Source of the DNA: Prado023 sp963700395
GTDB taxonomy: Bacteria > Actinomycetota > Actinomycetes > S36-B12 > CAIYMF01
Length of the DNA stretch: 64,000 nucleotides
Direction: 5' to 3'
Assembly: GCA_963700395.1 (NCBI GenBank)
Contig: CAVOXI010000001.1
Location: 248,001 to 312,000 of the forward strand
In this document: positions 48,583 through 57,192 of the stretch, piece after piece
How positions within the stretch are numbered: the first letter of the stretch is position 1
How the letters are laid out: every line of letters starts with the position of its first letter
Program-made: the position numbers and the translations under genes
Notes under the pieces: generated by a model
Database searches by the model: none
What the model was told of the DNA's origin: nothing
Seen by the model: the letters and a program-made list of their open reading frames with translations, nothing else

Positions 48583-49602
48583 ATGATCGCCATGGAGCTG
48601 TCGGAGCCCGACCCCCGGCCCGGGGCGCGGTGGCTCACCCGGATCGAGCGGGCTGATCCGAGCCCTGGCGCGGGCGAGGTCCTCCTCGACGTGGCAGCGT
48701 GTGCCGTCTGCCGGACCGACCTGCAGATCGTGACCGGTGACCTGCCCGCGCACCGACGCCCGATCGTGCCCGGCCACCAGGTGGTGGGGCGCATCTCGGC
48801 TGTCGGCCCCGGCGTGGACGCCGATGCCCACCGGGTGGGCCAGCGCGTGGGGGTCGCATGGACCGGTGGCTGCTGCGGGACCTGCCGGTTCTGCACGACA
48901 GGGCGGGAGAACCTGTGCGCCGACCTCGTGTTCACCGGCTGGGACCGTGACGGCGGCTACGCCACGGCAATGACGGCGCGAGCGGACTTCGTCCACCCGC
49001 TGCCCGAGGGATTCGACGACCTGTCGGCCGCGCCGCTGCTCTGCGGGGGCGTCATCGGCTACCGCTCGCTGCGGATCGCCGGGGTGGACCTTGCCTCTGC
49101 TCGAGGGACCCGTCTGGGCCTGTACGGGTTCGGGGCCTCGGCGACGATCGTGATCCAGCTGGCGGTCCATGCCGGGTGCGAGGTGCACGTCGTCACGCGG
49201 TCGGAGGGCGAGCAGCACGCAGCACGGGCACTGGGTGCCACCTGGGCGGGCGGGTACGGCCAGCCGCCGCCGGTTGCCCTGGACGCCGCGATCACGTTCG
49301 CGCCCTCCGGCGACGTGGTGGTGGCCGCCCTGAGGGATGTCGAACGCGGGGGGATCGTCGCAGTCAATGCGATCCATCTGGACCGCATCCCGCAGTTCGA
49401 CTACGACCTGCTGTGGGGTGAGCGCTCGCTGCGCTCCGTCGCGAACGTCACTCGCGCCGACGCACGCGAGTTCCTCGCCCTGGCTGCTGCGATCCCGATC
49501 CGGACCAGGACCGCGGTGTTCGACCTGACCGACGCCAATGAGGCCCTGGCACGCCTGCACGAGGGGCGGATCGCGGGTGCGGCGGTCCTCGCCATCGCGT
49601 GA
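48583..49602 (+). CDS. Zinc-dependent alcohol dehydrogenase (MDR family)
   Basis: 339 residues. Catalytic zinc ligands: ACAVCRTDLQI (Cys) and PIVPGHQVVGRI (His). The structural zinc site is CCGTCRFCTTGRENLC. The usual NAD motif GxGxxG is seen as LGLYGFGASATIVIQLAV, that is GFGASA, with Ala in the last position. The C-terminal GRIAGAAVLAI is typical of this bacterial group, which oxidises primary alcohols or reduces aldehydes. ATG 48583 or an in-frame ATG three codons later could start it. The 223 bp after it (49603-49825) contains no gene I can support. Confidence 0.85.
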   Translation: MIAMELSEPDPRPGARWLTRIERADPSPGAGEVLLDVAACAVCRTDLQIVTGDLPAHRRPIVPGHQVVGRISAVGPGVDADAHRVGQRVGVAWTGGCCGTCRFCTTGRENLCADLVFTGWDRDGGYATAMTARADFVHPLPEGFDDLSAAPLLCGGVIGYRSLRIAGVDLASARGTRLGLYGFGASATIVIQLAVHAGCEVHVVTRSEGEQHAARALGATWAGGYGQPPPVALDAAITFAPSGDVVVAALRDVERGGIVAVNAIHLDRIPQFDYDLLWGERSLRSVANVTRADAREFLALAAAIPIRTRTAVFDLTDANEALARLHEGRIAGAAVLAIA

Positions 49603-49825
49603 GGCGCTCTCAGTGCGCATTCCATGCCATCTCGGGCGGCGCTTGCGAGTTGCGGGCCGCATGTGGCCGACAACGCCCCGCCCCGCGCGTGGATGGCCCG
49701 GACCGCCCGATACCTGGACGGCGTTGCCGCGCACCGGAGGTGGGGGCCCAGGACCGCACAGGAGGTGGCCGCCCGCGACAGAGGGGCGGCGCGGGCGCTG
49801 GGAGGCAGCGGGACGTGGGCTCCCG

Positions 49826-50668
49826 TCAGAACAGGACCGTTGCGAATGTTCCTACGGTCTGGAACCCCACCCTCAGGTAGGTGCCGACCGCGACGTGGTT
49901 GTAGTCGTTGACGTAGAGGGAGACGATCGGCGCGATGTGCGCTCGGGCGTGATCGACGACGGCGGCCATGCCGGCCACGCCGAGCCCGCGGCCGCGCAGG
50001 GCCGGGTCGACCCAGACCCCTTGGATCTGGCAGGCCCGTGCGGTGGTGGACCCGACCTCCGCCTTGAACACCAGCCGCCCATCCTCGACGACCGCGAGGG
50101 CGCGACCCGACCGGACGATCTCGGCCAGGCGGGCGCGGTAGGCAGGCCCGCCGCCATGGGCCACCGGCGACATCCCCACCTCCTCGGTGAACATGGCGAC
50201 CGCGGCCGGCATGAGCAGGTCGAGCTCGTCGGGACGCAGCGGTCGCAGGCCGGGGTGGGCAGGACGTGTGGCTGGCGCCGCGGTCGCCATCAGGTACTGG
50301 GTGGAGCGGACCTCGCGGGCGGGGCCCCAGGCCGGGGCGAGCAGGCGCCAGAGGTCGAGGACCTCGTCGGCCGGCCCCACGAGGGACGAGCAGCGACGTC
50401 CCAGCCGGCGCGCGTTGTCGGCGAAGGACGCGCGGGCCAGGGGGGTGGTCTCGATCGGGATCAGGTTGGCGCCCGTGTACACGGCCGAGCGCAACCGACC
50501 CGACTCGAACCACCCCCACACGAGCCCGCCGAGGGCCCACGGGTCCATCGGATCGGCCAGTCGCGATGCCACGAAGCAGTGCGTGATGGGGTCGCGGTCC
50601 ACGAGCGCGAGCAGTTCCGGGAGGTGGCGCGATGTCAGCACCTTCAGCTCGCCGGGCACGGCCGCCAT
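49826..50668 (-). CDS. GNAT N-acetyltransferase with N-terminal DUF4081-type domain
   Basis: 280 residues. The C-terminal half is a GNAT domain: YRARLAEIVRSGRALAVVED, QIQGVWVDPALRGRGLGVAG (acetyl-CoA binding R/QxxGxG/A) and PIVSLYVNDYNHVAVGTYLR. The N-terminal half (DPITHCFVASRL, LIPIETTPLARASFADNARR) is the partner domain found in many actinobacterial acetyltransferases. The ATG at 50668 is 91 bp from the divergent proS GTG. The substrate is unknown. The gene order ispG ... GNAT ... proS is frequent in actinobacteria. Confidence 0.85.
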   Translation of the reverse strand: MAAVPGELKVLTSRHLPELLALVDRDPITHCFVASRLADPMDPWALGGLVWGWFESGRLRSAVYTGANLIPIETTPLARASFADNARRLGRRCSSLVGPADEVLDLWRLLAPAWGPAREVRSTQYLMATAAPATRPAHPGLRPLRPDELDLLMPAAVAMFTEEVGMSPVAHGGGPAYRARLAEIVRSGRALAVVEDGRLVFKAEVGSTTARACQIQGVWVDPALRGRGLGVAGMAAVVDHARAHIAPIVSLYVNDYNHVAVGTYLRVGFQTVGTFATVLF

Positions 50669-50759
50669 CCTGCCACGCCGGGATATCCTTGCCGGGCATC
50701 CCCGGCCCGCCCGACCACCCCGGGCGCGGCCGTCGCCCCGGATCTGGAGGAGACCCCTC

Positions 50760-52550
50760 GTGCTGTCCCGAATGTCCACGCTGTTCCTGCGCACGCTTCG
50801 CGAGGACCCGGCGGACGCCGAGGTCCCATCCCACCGCCTGCTGGTGCGCGCCGGGTACGTCCGCCGAGTCGCCCCGGGGGTCTTCAGCTGGCTGCCCCTG
50901 GGCTATCGCGTGCTGCGCAACGTCGAGCGGATCGTTCGCGAGGAGATGGATGCCGCGGGCTTCCAGGAGGTGCACTTCCCGGCTCTCCTGCCGCGCGAGC
51001 CCTACGAGCGGACCAACCGCTGGACCGAGTACGGGCCCAACCTGTTCCGCCTGCAGGACCGCCGAGGCGCGGACTACCTGCTGGGGCCCACGCATGAGGA
51101 GATGTTCACCCTCACCGTGAAGGACCTGTACTCCTCGTACAAGGACCTCCCGCTGAGCCTCTACCAGATCCAGACCAAGTACCGCGACGAGGCTCGTCCG
51201 CGCGCGGGCATCCTTCGCGGCCGCGAGTTCGTGATGAAGGACTCCTACTCCTTCGACACCACCGACGAGGGCCTTGTGGCGTCCTACGCGCGGCACCGCG
51301 AGGCGTACATCTCGACGTTCGACCGGCTGCGGATGCAGTACACGATCGTCTCGGCGATGTCCGGCGCGATGGGCGGCTCGGCGTCCGAGGAGTTCCTGGC
51401 CGTCTGCCCGGTCGGTGAGGACACGTACGTGCGCTGCCCGGTGTGCGACTACGCAGCGAATGTCGAGGCCGTGGCGAGCGTTCCGCCCGCTGAGGTGGCC
51501 CTCGAGGGCCTGCCTGCCGCCCACGTCGAGGACACCCCGGACACCCCCACGATCGAGACGCTCGTGGACCTGGCCAACGCGCGTCCGGAGCTGGCCCGCG
51601 GCGACCGCCCCTGGGAGGCCGGCGACACCCTGAAGAACGTGGTGGTCAAGGTCGCGATGCCCGACGGCACGGCGCATCCGCTGGTCATCGGCCTGCCCGG
51701 TGACCGCGAGGTGGACATGAAGCGACTCGAGGCCGTCCTGCTCCCCGGTGAGCCCGTTGCCTTCGAGGAGGCCGACTTCGCCGCCAACCCGGCGCTGGTC
51801 AAGGGGTACATCGGCCCCGGGGCGCTCGGCGAGGAGTCGGCGTCCGGGATCAGGTACCTCCTGGACCCGCGAGTGGTGGCAGGCACCCGCTGGATCACCG
51901 GGGCGGACGAGCACGGCCGGCACGTGTTCGACCTTGTCGCCGGTCGGGACTTCACCGGTGACGACACGATCGATGTGGCCGAGGTGCGCGAGGGCGACCT
52001 GTGCCCGGACTGCGCGGCTGCCGGGCGCGAGGGACGGCTCACCCAGGCGCGCGGCATCGAGATCGGCCACATCTTCCAGCTCGGGCGCAAGTACGCGCAG
52101 GCGCTGGACCTCAAGGTCCTCGACGAGAACGGCAAGCAGGTCGTGGTGACGATGGGGTCCTATGGGATCGGCGTCTCCCGTGCCGTGGCGGCGATCGCCG
52201 AGCAGCACCACGACGACCGCGGGCTGATCTGGCCCCGTGAGGTGTCGCCGGCCGACGTGCACATCGTGGCCACCGGCAAGGACGCGGCGGTCTTCGAGGC
52301 CGCGGAGCAGGTGGCCGCCGAGCTGGAGCAGGGCGGCTTCCGGGTGCTCCTCGACGACCGCAAGGGCGTGTCGCCGGGGGTCAAGTTCAACGACTCCGAA
52401 CTGATCGGGGTGCCGCTCATCGTCGTGGTCGGCAAGAAGCTGGCCGAGGGCCTGATCGAGGTCAAGGACCGCGCCAGTGGCGAGAGGGTGGATGTCGCCG
52501 CCAGTGAGGCCGTGGTCACCATCACCGCGCGCATCCTGGCGCTGCCGTGA
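50760..52550 (+). CDS. proS: Prolyl-tRNA synthetase (bacterial type with editing domain)
   Basis: 596 residues, class II synthetase. Motif 1/2 region: FPALLPREPYERTNRWTEYG, LLGPTHEEMFT, YQIQTKYRDEARPRAGILRG, FVMKDSYSFD. An insertion of about 180 residues (NVVVKVAMPDGTAHPLVIGL) is the INS domain that deacylates Ala-tRNA(Pro). Motif 3: QVVVTMGSYGIGVSRAVAAI; the C-terminal anticodon domain includes VLLDDRKGVSPGVKFNDSEL. The GTG start is chosen for the GGAGG at 50746-50750. An ATG at 50772 is the alternative. Confidence 0.95.
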   Translation: MLSRMSTLFLRTLREDPADAEVPSHRLLVRAGYVRRVAPGVFSWLPLGYRVLRNVERIVREEMDAAGFQEVHFPALLPREPYERTNRWTEYGPNLFRLQDRRGADYLLGPTHEEMFTLTVKDLYSSYKDLPLSLYQIQTKYRDEARPRAGILRGREFVMKDSYSFDTTDEGLVASYARHREAYISTFDRLRMQYTIVSAMSGAMGGSASEEFLAVCPVGEDTYVRCPVCDYAANVEAVASVPPAEVALEGLPAAHVEDTPDTPTIETLVDLANARPELARGDRPWEAGDTLKNVVVKVAMPDGTAHPLVIGLPGDREVDMKRLEAVLLPGEPVAFEEADFAANPALVKGYIGPGALGEESASGIRYLLDPRVVAGTRWITGADEHGRHVFDLVAGRDFTGDDTIDVAEVREGDLCPDCAAAGREGRLTQARGIEIGHIFQLGRKYAQALDLKVLDENGKQVVVTMGSYGIGVSRAVAAIAEQHHDDRGLIWPREVSPADVHIVATGKDAAVFEAAEQVAAELEQGGFRVLLDDRKGVSPGVKFNDSELIGVPLIVVVGKKLAEGLIEVKDRASGERVDVAASEAVVTITARILALP

Positions 52551-53374
52551 CGGCCGGCGCCTCAGGGGAGAGCGCCACGGGCGCCCCGGCGACCGGCACG
52601 GGCGGTACTGGCGGCAGCGCCACGGGCGCGGGGATCCAGGCCGTCATCTTCGACTGGGGTGGCACGCTCACGCCCTGGCACGACGTCGACCTGACGGCCG
52701 CGTGGTACGCGTACACGTCGGTCTACGACCCGCGTCGGGCCGCGTCGCTGGCCCATGAGCTGTTCGCCGCCGAGATCCAGCGCTGGCAGGTGCAGCACAC
52801 CAGCGCGGGGGCCACGGGAGCCGGGCGCCTGGAGCAGGTCCTGCTCGACTGCGGGATCGATCTCGAGAGCCCCCGGCACAGCGTGGCGATGGCGGCCTAC
52901 CTCGACGCGTGGGACCCGCACACCTACGCCGACCCGCAGGCGGCACCGCTCATGATCGGGCTGCGGGAGCGGGGGATCAGGGTCGGTGTCCTGTCCAACA
53001 CCCTCTGGCCCCGCGCCCACCACGAGGCTGTGTTCGAGCGCGACGGCCTGCTGCACCTGATCGACGGGGCGGTGTACTCCTCGGAGCTGCCTGTCGGAAA
53101 GCCGCACGAGGATGCGTTCGTCGCGGCCATGAGGGCCGTCGGCGTCTCCGACCCGGGTCGGGCGGTGTTCGTCGGCGACAGGGCGTGGGACGACGTGCAC
53201 GGCGCGCAGCAGGTCGGGATGCGCGCGATCCTCGTACCGCACAGCGACATCCCCGACGACCAGCGGGGGCCGGTCGAGGGGACCCCGGACGCGGTCGTGC
53301 ACAGCCTCATCGAGGTCCTGGACCACGTGGACCGGTGGAACGGCACCAGCACCGACCGCACCGTCAGCGGCTGA
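52547..53374 (+). CDS. HAD family hydrolase
   Basis: 275 residues. After a low-complexity Gly/Ala/Thr N-terminus (about 28 residues), motif I is AVIFDWGGTLTPW, motif II VGVLSNTLWPRAHHEAVF, motif III VGKPHEDAFVAAM and motif IV AVFVGDRAWDDVHGAQQVGM. The second Asp of motif I is replaced by Gly (DWGGT), as seen in part of this family. The GTG overlaps the proS stop (GTGA), so it is translationally coupled. The substrate is unknown. Confidence 0.82.
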   Translation: MTAGASGESATGAPATGTGGTGGSATGAGIQAVIFDWGGTLTPWHDVDLTAAWYAYTSVYDPRRAASLAHELFAAEIQRWQVQHTSAGATGAGRLEQVLLDCGIDLESPRHSVAMAAYLDAWDPHTYADPQAAPLMIGLRERGIRVGVLSNTLWPRAHHEAVFERDGLLHLIDGAVYSSELPVGKPHEDAFVAAMRAVGVSDPGRAVFVGDRAWDDVHGAQQVGMRAILVPHSDIPDDQRGPVEGTPDAVVHSLIEVLDHVDRWNGTSTDRTVSG

Positions 53375-53412
53375 GCGCCGGGCTGCGCGGCGGGCGGCGT
53401 CGGCAAGGGGGC

Positions 53413-54207
53413 TCAGGTGGCCGGTTCCTCAGCGGCCGACTCGGAGTCGAGCGGCTCGGACTCCTCCGAGCGTCGGCCCTCGACCTGGATCAGCCGCCAC
53501 CAGCCGAGAAGTCCGACCAGGCCGAAGAGCAGCCACTGCACCGAGTAGACGAGGTTGTTCAGGCCACGGTGTCCCGGGACCGGCAGGCCGGTGAGTCCCG
53601 AGTCGGCGGGGGGCGTGCTGCCTGACAGCTGCACGTAGGCGTTGTAGCGAAGCGCACCCGCGGGGGTGACGAGCACCTGTGGATCGGCGGCCCAGGCCTG
53701 CCCCTGCGGCGGTGCCTCGACCTGCTCCGTGACCTCGCCCGGGCGCAGGCGCCCGGTCACGGTCACCTGTCCGCTGGGCGGGGCTGGGACGTCGGGTGTG
53801 GCTGTCGCGTCGCTGCCGGCGGCGACCCAGCCGCGGTTGACCAGCAGGACCCCGGAGTCGGTCACCAGCGGCGTGAGCACCCAGAGCCCGTTGCGCCCGT
53901 CCAGGGGTCGCCGACGAACGGCCAACTCCCCGGCTGCGTCGAAGGTGCCGGTGGCCGTGACGGTGCGCCACTCCAGGTCCTCGGGCAGTGCCGGGGCGCC
54001 TGCGCCAGCGGGGGCGGCCTCGAGCAGCGCGTCGACGGGCACTGCCGGAGCCGACAGGGCCGCGTCGAGCCGGTCGTTCTCGCCGAGCCGGACCTGGTAG
54101 CGGTTCCACTGCCAGCGGGCCAGGAACACGCAGAGCACGAGCATCGCCAGGATGAACACGGTGAAGCCCACCCACCGGCGCTGCCTGAGGATCTCGAGCA
54201 CGACCAC
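53413..54207 (-). CDS. SURF1 family protein (cytochrome oxidase assembly)
   Basis: 264 residues with the SURF1 layout: an N-terminal helix (WVGFTVFILAMLVLCVFLAR followed by WQWNRYQ), a periplasmic domain (EWRTVTATGTFDAAGELAVR, GLWVLTPLVTDSGVLLVNRG) and a C-terminal helix (VYSVQWLLFGLVGLLGWWRL). SURF1 helps insert heme a into cytochrome c oxidase, so the organism probably respires with an aa3 oxidase. The GTG start at 54207 is 63 bp from the divergent mshC start. It ends with an acidic tail. Confidence 0.9.
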   Translation of the reverse strand: MVVLEILRQRRWVGFTVFILAMLVLCVFLARWQWNRYQVRLGENDRLDAALSAPAVPVDALLEAAPAGAGAPALPEDLEWRTVTATGTFDAAGELAVRRRPLDGRNGLWVLTPLVTDSGVLLVNRGWVAAGSDATATPDVPAPPSGQVTVTGRLRPGEVTEQVEAPPQGQAWAADPQVLVTPAGALRYNAYVQLSGSTPPADSGLTGLPVPGHRGLNNLVYSVQWLLFGLVGLLGWWRLIQVEGRRSEESEPLDSESAAEEPAT

Positions 54208-54270
54208 AGCCTACGTCGCGCCCGACAGCGCGACGGCGGATGCGTCCGTCAGGGCCTAGGGTGTGGACCC

Positions 54271-55500
54271 GTGGAGTCGTGGACGGGGCGAGACCCCCTT
54301 GAGCTGCCCGGTCGGGGTCCTTCCCTGAGCCTGTTCGACACCGGCAGCAGGCAGGTCCGCGCGACCGAGCCGGGCCCTGTTGCCCGGATGTACGTGTGCG
54401 GGATCACGCCCTACGACGCCACCCACATGGGACACGCCTCCACCTACGTCGCGTTCGACCTGGTGAACCGCTACTGGCGCGACCTCGGGCACGAGGTGCA
54501 CTACGTGCAGAACGTCACTGACGTCGATGACCCCCTGCTCGAGCGCGCCGTGGCCACGGGGCAGGACTGGCGCGAGCTGGCCCGTTCCGAGACGGCGCTG
54601 TTCGCCGAGGACATGGCAGCCCTGAACGTCCTGCCCCCGCGGGACTATGTCGGGGCGGTGGAGTCGATCCCGTCGGTCGTCCAGTGGATCGGACGGCTGC
54701 GAGAGGCGGGGGCGGTCTACGACGTGGACGGCGACCTGTACTTCACGACCTCGGCGGCCGCGGGGTTCGGCGAGGTGTCCGGGCTGGACCAGGCTGCGAT
54801 GCAGGAGATCTTCGCCGAGCGCGGGGGTGACCCCACCCGCCCGGGGAAGCGCACCCCGCTGGACTGCATGCTCTGGCAGGCGGCGCGCCCCGACGAGCCG
54901 GCGTGGGACACCGACCTCGGGCACGGGCGGCCCGGCTGGCACATCGAGTGCACGGCGATCGCCCTGGACCACCTCGGGATGGGGTTCGACGTGCAGGGCG
55001 GCGGCTCGGACCTCGCCTTCCCACACCACGAGATGTGCGCCGCACAGGCCGGGATCGCGACGGGGGAGACGCCCTTCGCCAAGCACTTCGTGCACGCGGG
55101 GATGGTCGGCTACGAGGGGCACAAGATGAGCAAGTCGCGCGGCAACCTCGTGTTCGTCTCGAGGCTCCGCCGCGCAGGGGTGCCCTCGGCGGCCGTTCGC
55201 CTTGCCCTGCTGGACCACCACTACCGCAGCGACTGGGAGTGGACCCCGGCTGACCTCGAGCGCGCCGAGCGCCGTTCGCTGAGGTGGCGCGAGGGCGTGC
55301 AGGCGGCGTCCGGTCCCTCCTCCGACGAGCTCCTGGCTTCGGTGCGGGGCAGGCTCGCCGAGGACCTCGACGCACCGGGCGCCCTGGCGCTGATCGACCA
55401 CTGGGCCGCGGAGGCGGTGGCTGGAGTAGGGCTCGATCGCGAGGCTCCCGGTCGGGTGCGGGTGCTGCTCGACACGCTTCTCGGGGTCGACCTCTCCTAG
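54271..55500 (+). CDS. mshC: Mycothiol ligase (cysteine:glucosaminyl-inositol ligase)
   Basis: 409 residues. It resembles cysteinyl-tRNA synthetase but is shorter, lacking the anticodon domain: MYVCGITPYDATHMGHASTY (HIGH motif and zinc Cys), YVQNVTDVDDPLLERA, GWHIECTAIALDHLGMGFD and FPHHEMCAAQ (zinc ligands), GHKMSKSRGNLVFVSRL (KMSKS). It joins cysteine to GlcN-inositol in mycothiol synthesis, a marker of actinobacteria. GTG 54271 has a TAGGGT box 8 nt before it and no Shine-Dalgarno, so the mRNA is likely leaderless. Confidence 0.93.
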   Translation: MESWTGRDPLELPGRGPSLSLFDTGSRQVRATEPGPVARMYVCGITPYDATHMGHASTYVAFDLVNRYWRDLGHEVHYVQNVTDVDDPLLERAVATGQDWRELARSETALFAEDMAALNVLPPRDYVGAVESIPSVVQWIGRLREAGAVYDVDGDLYFTTSAAAGFGEVSGLDQAAMQEIFAERGGDPTRPGKRTPLDCMLWQAARPDEPAWDTDLGHGRPGWHIECTAIALDHLGMGFDVQGGGSDLAFPHHEMCAAQAGIATGETPFAKHFVHAGMVGYEGHKMSKSRGNLVFVSRLRRAGVPSAAVRLALLDHHYRSDWEWTPADLERAERRSLRWREGVQAASGPSSDELLASVRGRLAEDLDAPGALALIDHWAAEAVAGVGLDREAPGRVRVLLDTLLGVDLS

Positions 55501-55527
55501 TCTGGGGCGGTCGAAGGAGGCACCTCA

Positions 55528-57162
55528 ATGACCCAGTCGCCGCTCACCTCTGCCGCCGCATGGCAGGCCCTGTCCGCACACGCCGAGACGTTGTCCGCCA
55601 CCTCAGTCCGGGATCTGTTCGACACCTCGGGTGATGTCGATCGCGCGTCGGTGTTCTCCGCCGACGGCGCGGGCTGGCACCTGGACTTCGCCAAGCAGCG
55701 CATCACCGGCGAGACGCTCGACCTGCTGGTCGCGCTGGCTGAGGAGCGTGACCTGGCCGGGCGGCGTGAGGCGATGTTCACTGGCGTGCACATCAACAAC
55801 ACCGAGGACCGTGCGGTGCTGCACACCGCCCTGCGGCTGCCGCCGGGTGCGACCCTGGTGGTCGACGGGCAGGACGTCGCGGCGGACGTGCACGCGGTCC
55901 TGGCCAAGATGGGGGCGTTCGCCGACCAGGTCCGCGCCGGGACGTGGCTGGGCTTCACCGGTCGTCCGATCCGCAACGTGGTGAACATCGGCATCGGCGG
56001 CTCCGACCTCGGTCCCGTGATGGCCTACCTGGCGCTGAGGCACGTCTCGGACCGCGACCTGGTGATGCGCTTCGTGTCGAACGTGGACGGCTCGGACTTC
56101 GTCGAGCAGACCCGCGACCTCGATCCGGCCGAGACCCTGTTCCTGGTGGCGTCCAAGACGTTCACCACGCAGGAGACGATGACGAATGCGCGCACAGCGC
56201 GCGACTGGTTGCTCGCCGGTCTCGGCGGGGACGCCGCGGCCGTGGCGCGGCACTTCGTCGCGATCTCGACGAACGCCGAGAAGGTCGCGGAGTTCGGCAT
56301 CGACACGGCCAACATGTTCGGCTTCTGGGACTGGGTCGGAGGGCGCTACTCGATGAGCTCGGCGATCGGCCTGTCCACGATGATCGCCATAGGACCTGAC
56401 AACTTCAGTGAGCTGCTCGCCGGCCTGCACGCGATGGATGTGCACTTCCGGACCGCCCCGGCGCGCGAGAACCTCCCGATGCTCCACGGCCTGCTGTGCG
56501 TGTGGAACCGGAACTTCCTCGGGATCGCGGACCATGTCGTGCTGCCCTACGACCAGTACCTCCTGCGGTTCCCGGCCTACCTGCAGCAGATGATCATGGA
56601 GAGCAACGGCAAGCGCGTCACGGCCGCCGGTGAGCCGGTGGACTACGACACGTCCGCGGCGTTCTGGGGCGAGCCCGGCACCAACGGACAGCACTCCTTC
56701 TACCAGATGCTGCACCAGGGCACGACGATCATCGCGGCGGACTTCATCTTCTTCGCCCGGCCGATCAACGAGGTGGGCAACCACCAGGACCTGCTCGTGG
56801 CCAACTGCCTGGCGCAGTCCGGGGTGATGGCGTTCGGGCGCAACGCCGACGAGGTGGTGGCCGACGGGACCCCGGCTGACCTCGTCGAGCACAAGGTGAT
56901 GCCCGGCAACCGGCCGAACAGCATGCTGGTCGCCGAGTCGCTGACCCCGTTCACCCTCGGTGCGCTCATCTCGCTGTACGAGCACTCGACGTTCGTCCAG
57001 GGCATGATCTGGGACCTGAACCCCTACGACCAGTGGGGCGTCCAGCTGGGCAAGGTGGTCGCGGACTCGATCGCGCCGATGCTGACGGGCGAGGCGGAGC
57101 CATCGTTGGACTCCTCGACGAACGCGCTCATCGCGCGGTACCGGGCAGCGCGGGGGCGCTGA
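55528..57162 (+). CDS. pgi: Glucose-6-phosphate isomerase
   Basis: 544 residues, intact. It interconverts glucose 6-phosphate and fructose 6-phosphate. Signatures: NVVNIGIGGSDLGPVMAYLA, LVASKTFTTQETMTNARTAR, GFWDWVGGRYSMSSAIGLS, LLRFPAYLQQMIMESNGKRV, WGEPGTNGQHSFYQMLHQG, and GVQLGKVVADSIAPML near the end. The ATG is preceded by a strong AAGGAGG at 55514-55520, with TAGTCT at 55498-55503 as the likely -10, partly inside the mshC stop. Confidence 0.95.
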   Translation: MTQSPLTSAAAWQALSAHAETLSATSVRDLFDTSGDVDRASVFSADGAGWHLDFAKQRITGETLDLLVALAEERDLAGRREAMFTGVHINNTEDRAVLHTALRLPPGATLVVDGQDVAADVHAVLAKMGAFADQVRAGTWLGFTGRPIRNVVNIGIGGSDLGPVMAYLALRHVSDRDLVMRFVSNVDGSDFVEQTRDLDPAETLFLVASKTFTTQETMTNARTARDWLLAGLGGDAAAVARHFVAISTNAEKVAEFGIDTANMFGFWDWVGGRYSMSSAIGLSTMIAIGPDNFSELLAGLHAMDVHFRTAPARENLPMLHGLLCVWNRNFLGIADHVVLPYDQYLLRFPAYLQQMIMESNGKRVTAAGEPVDYDTSAAFWGEPGTNGQHSFYQMLHQGTTIIAADFIFFARPINEVGNHQDLLVANCLAQSGVMAFGRNADEVVADGTPADLVEHKVMPGNRPNSMLVAESLTPFTLGALISLYEHSTFVQGMIWDLNPYDQWGVQLGKVVADSIAPMLTGEAEPSLDSSTNALIARYRAARGR

Positions 57163-57192
57163 GCACTCCACTTCGCCTTGGCCCGCACTTGG

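Noticed and set aside
49401..52262. A 953-codon antisense frame across proS and GNAT
   Set aside because: The sense strand holds clear proS, and the antisense product is compositionally biased with no family resemblance.
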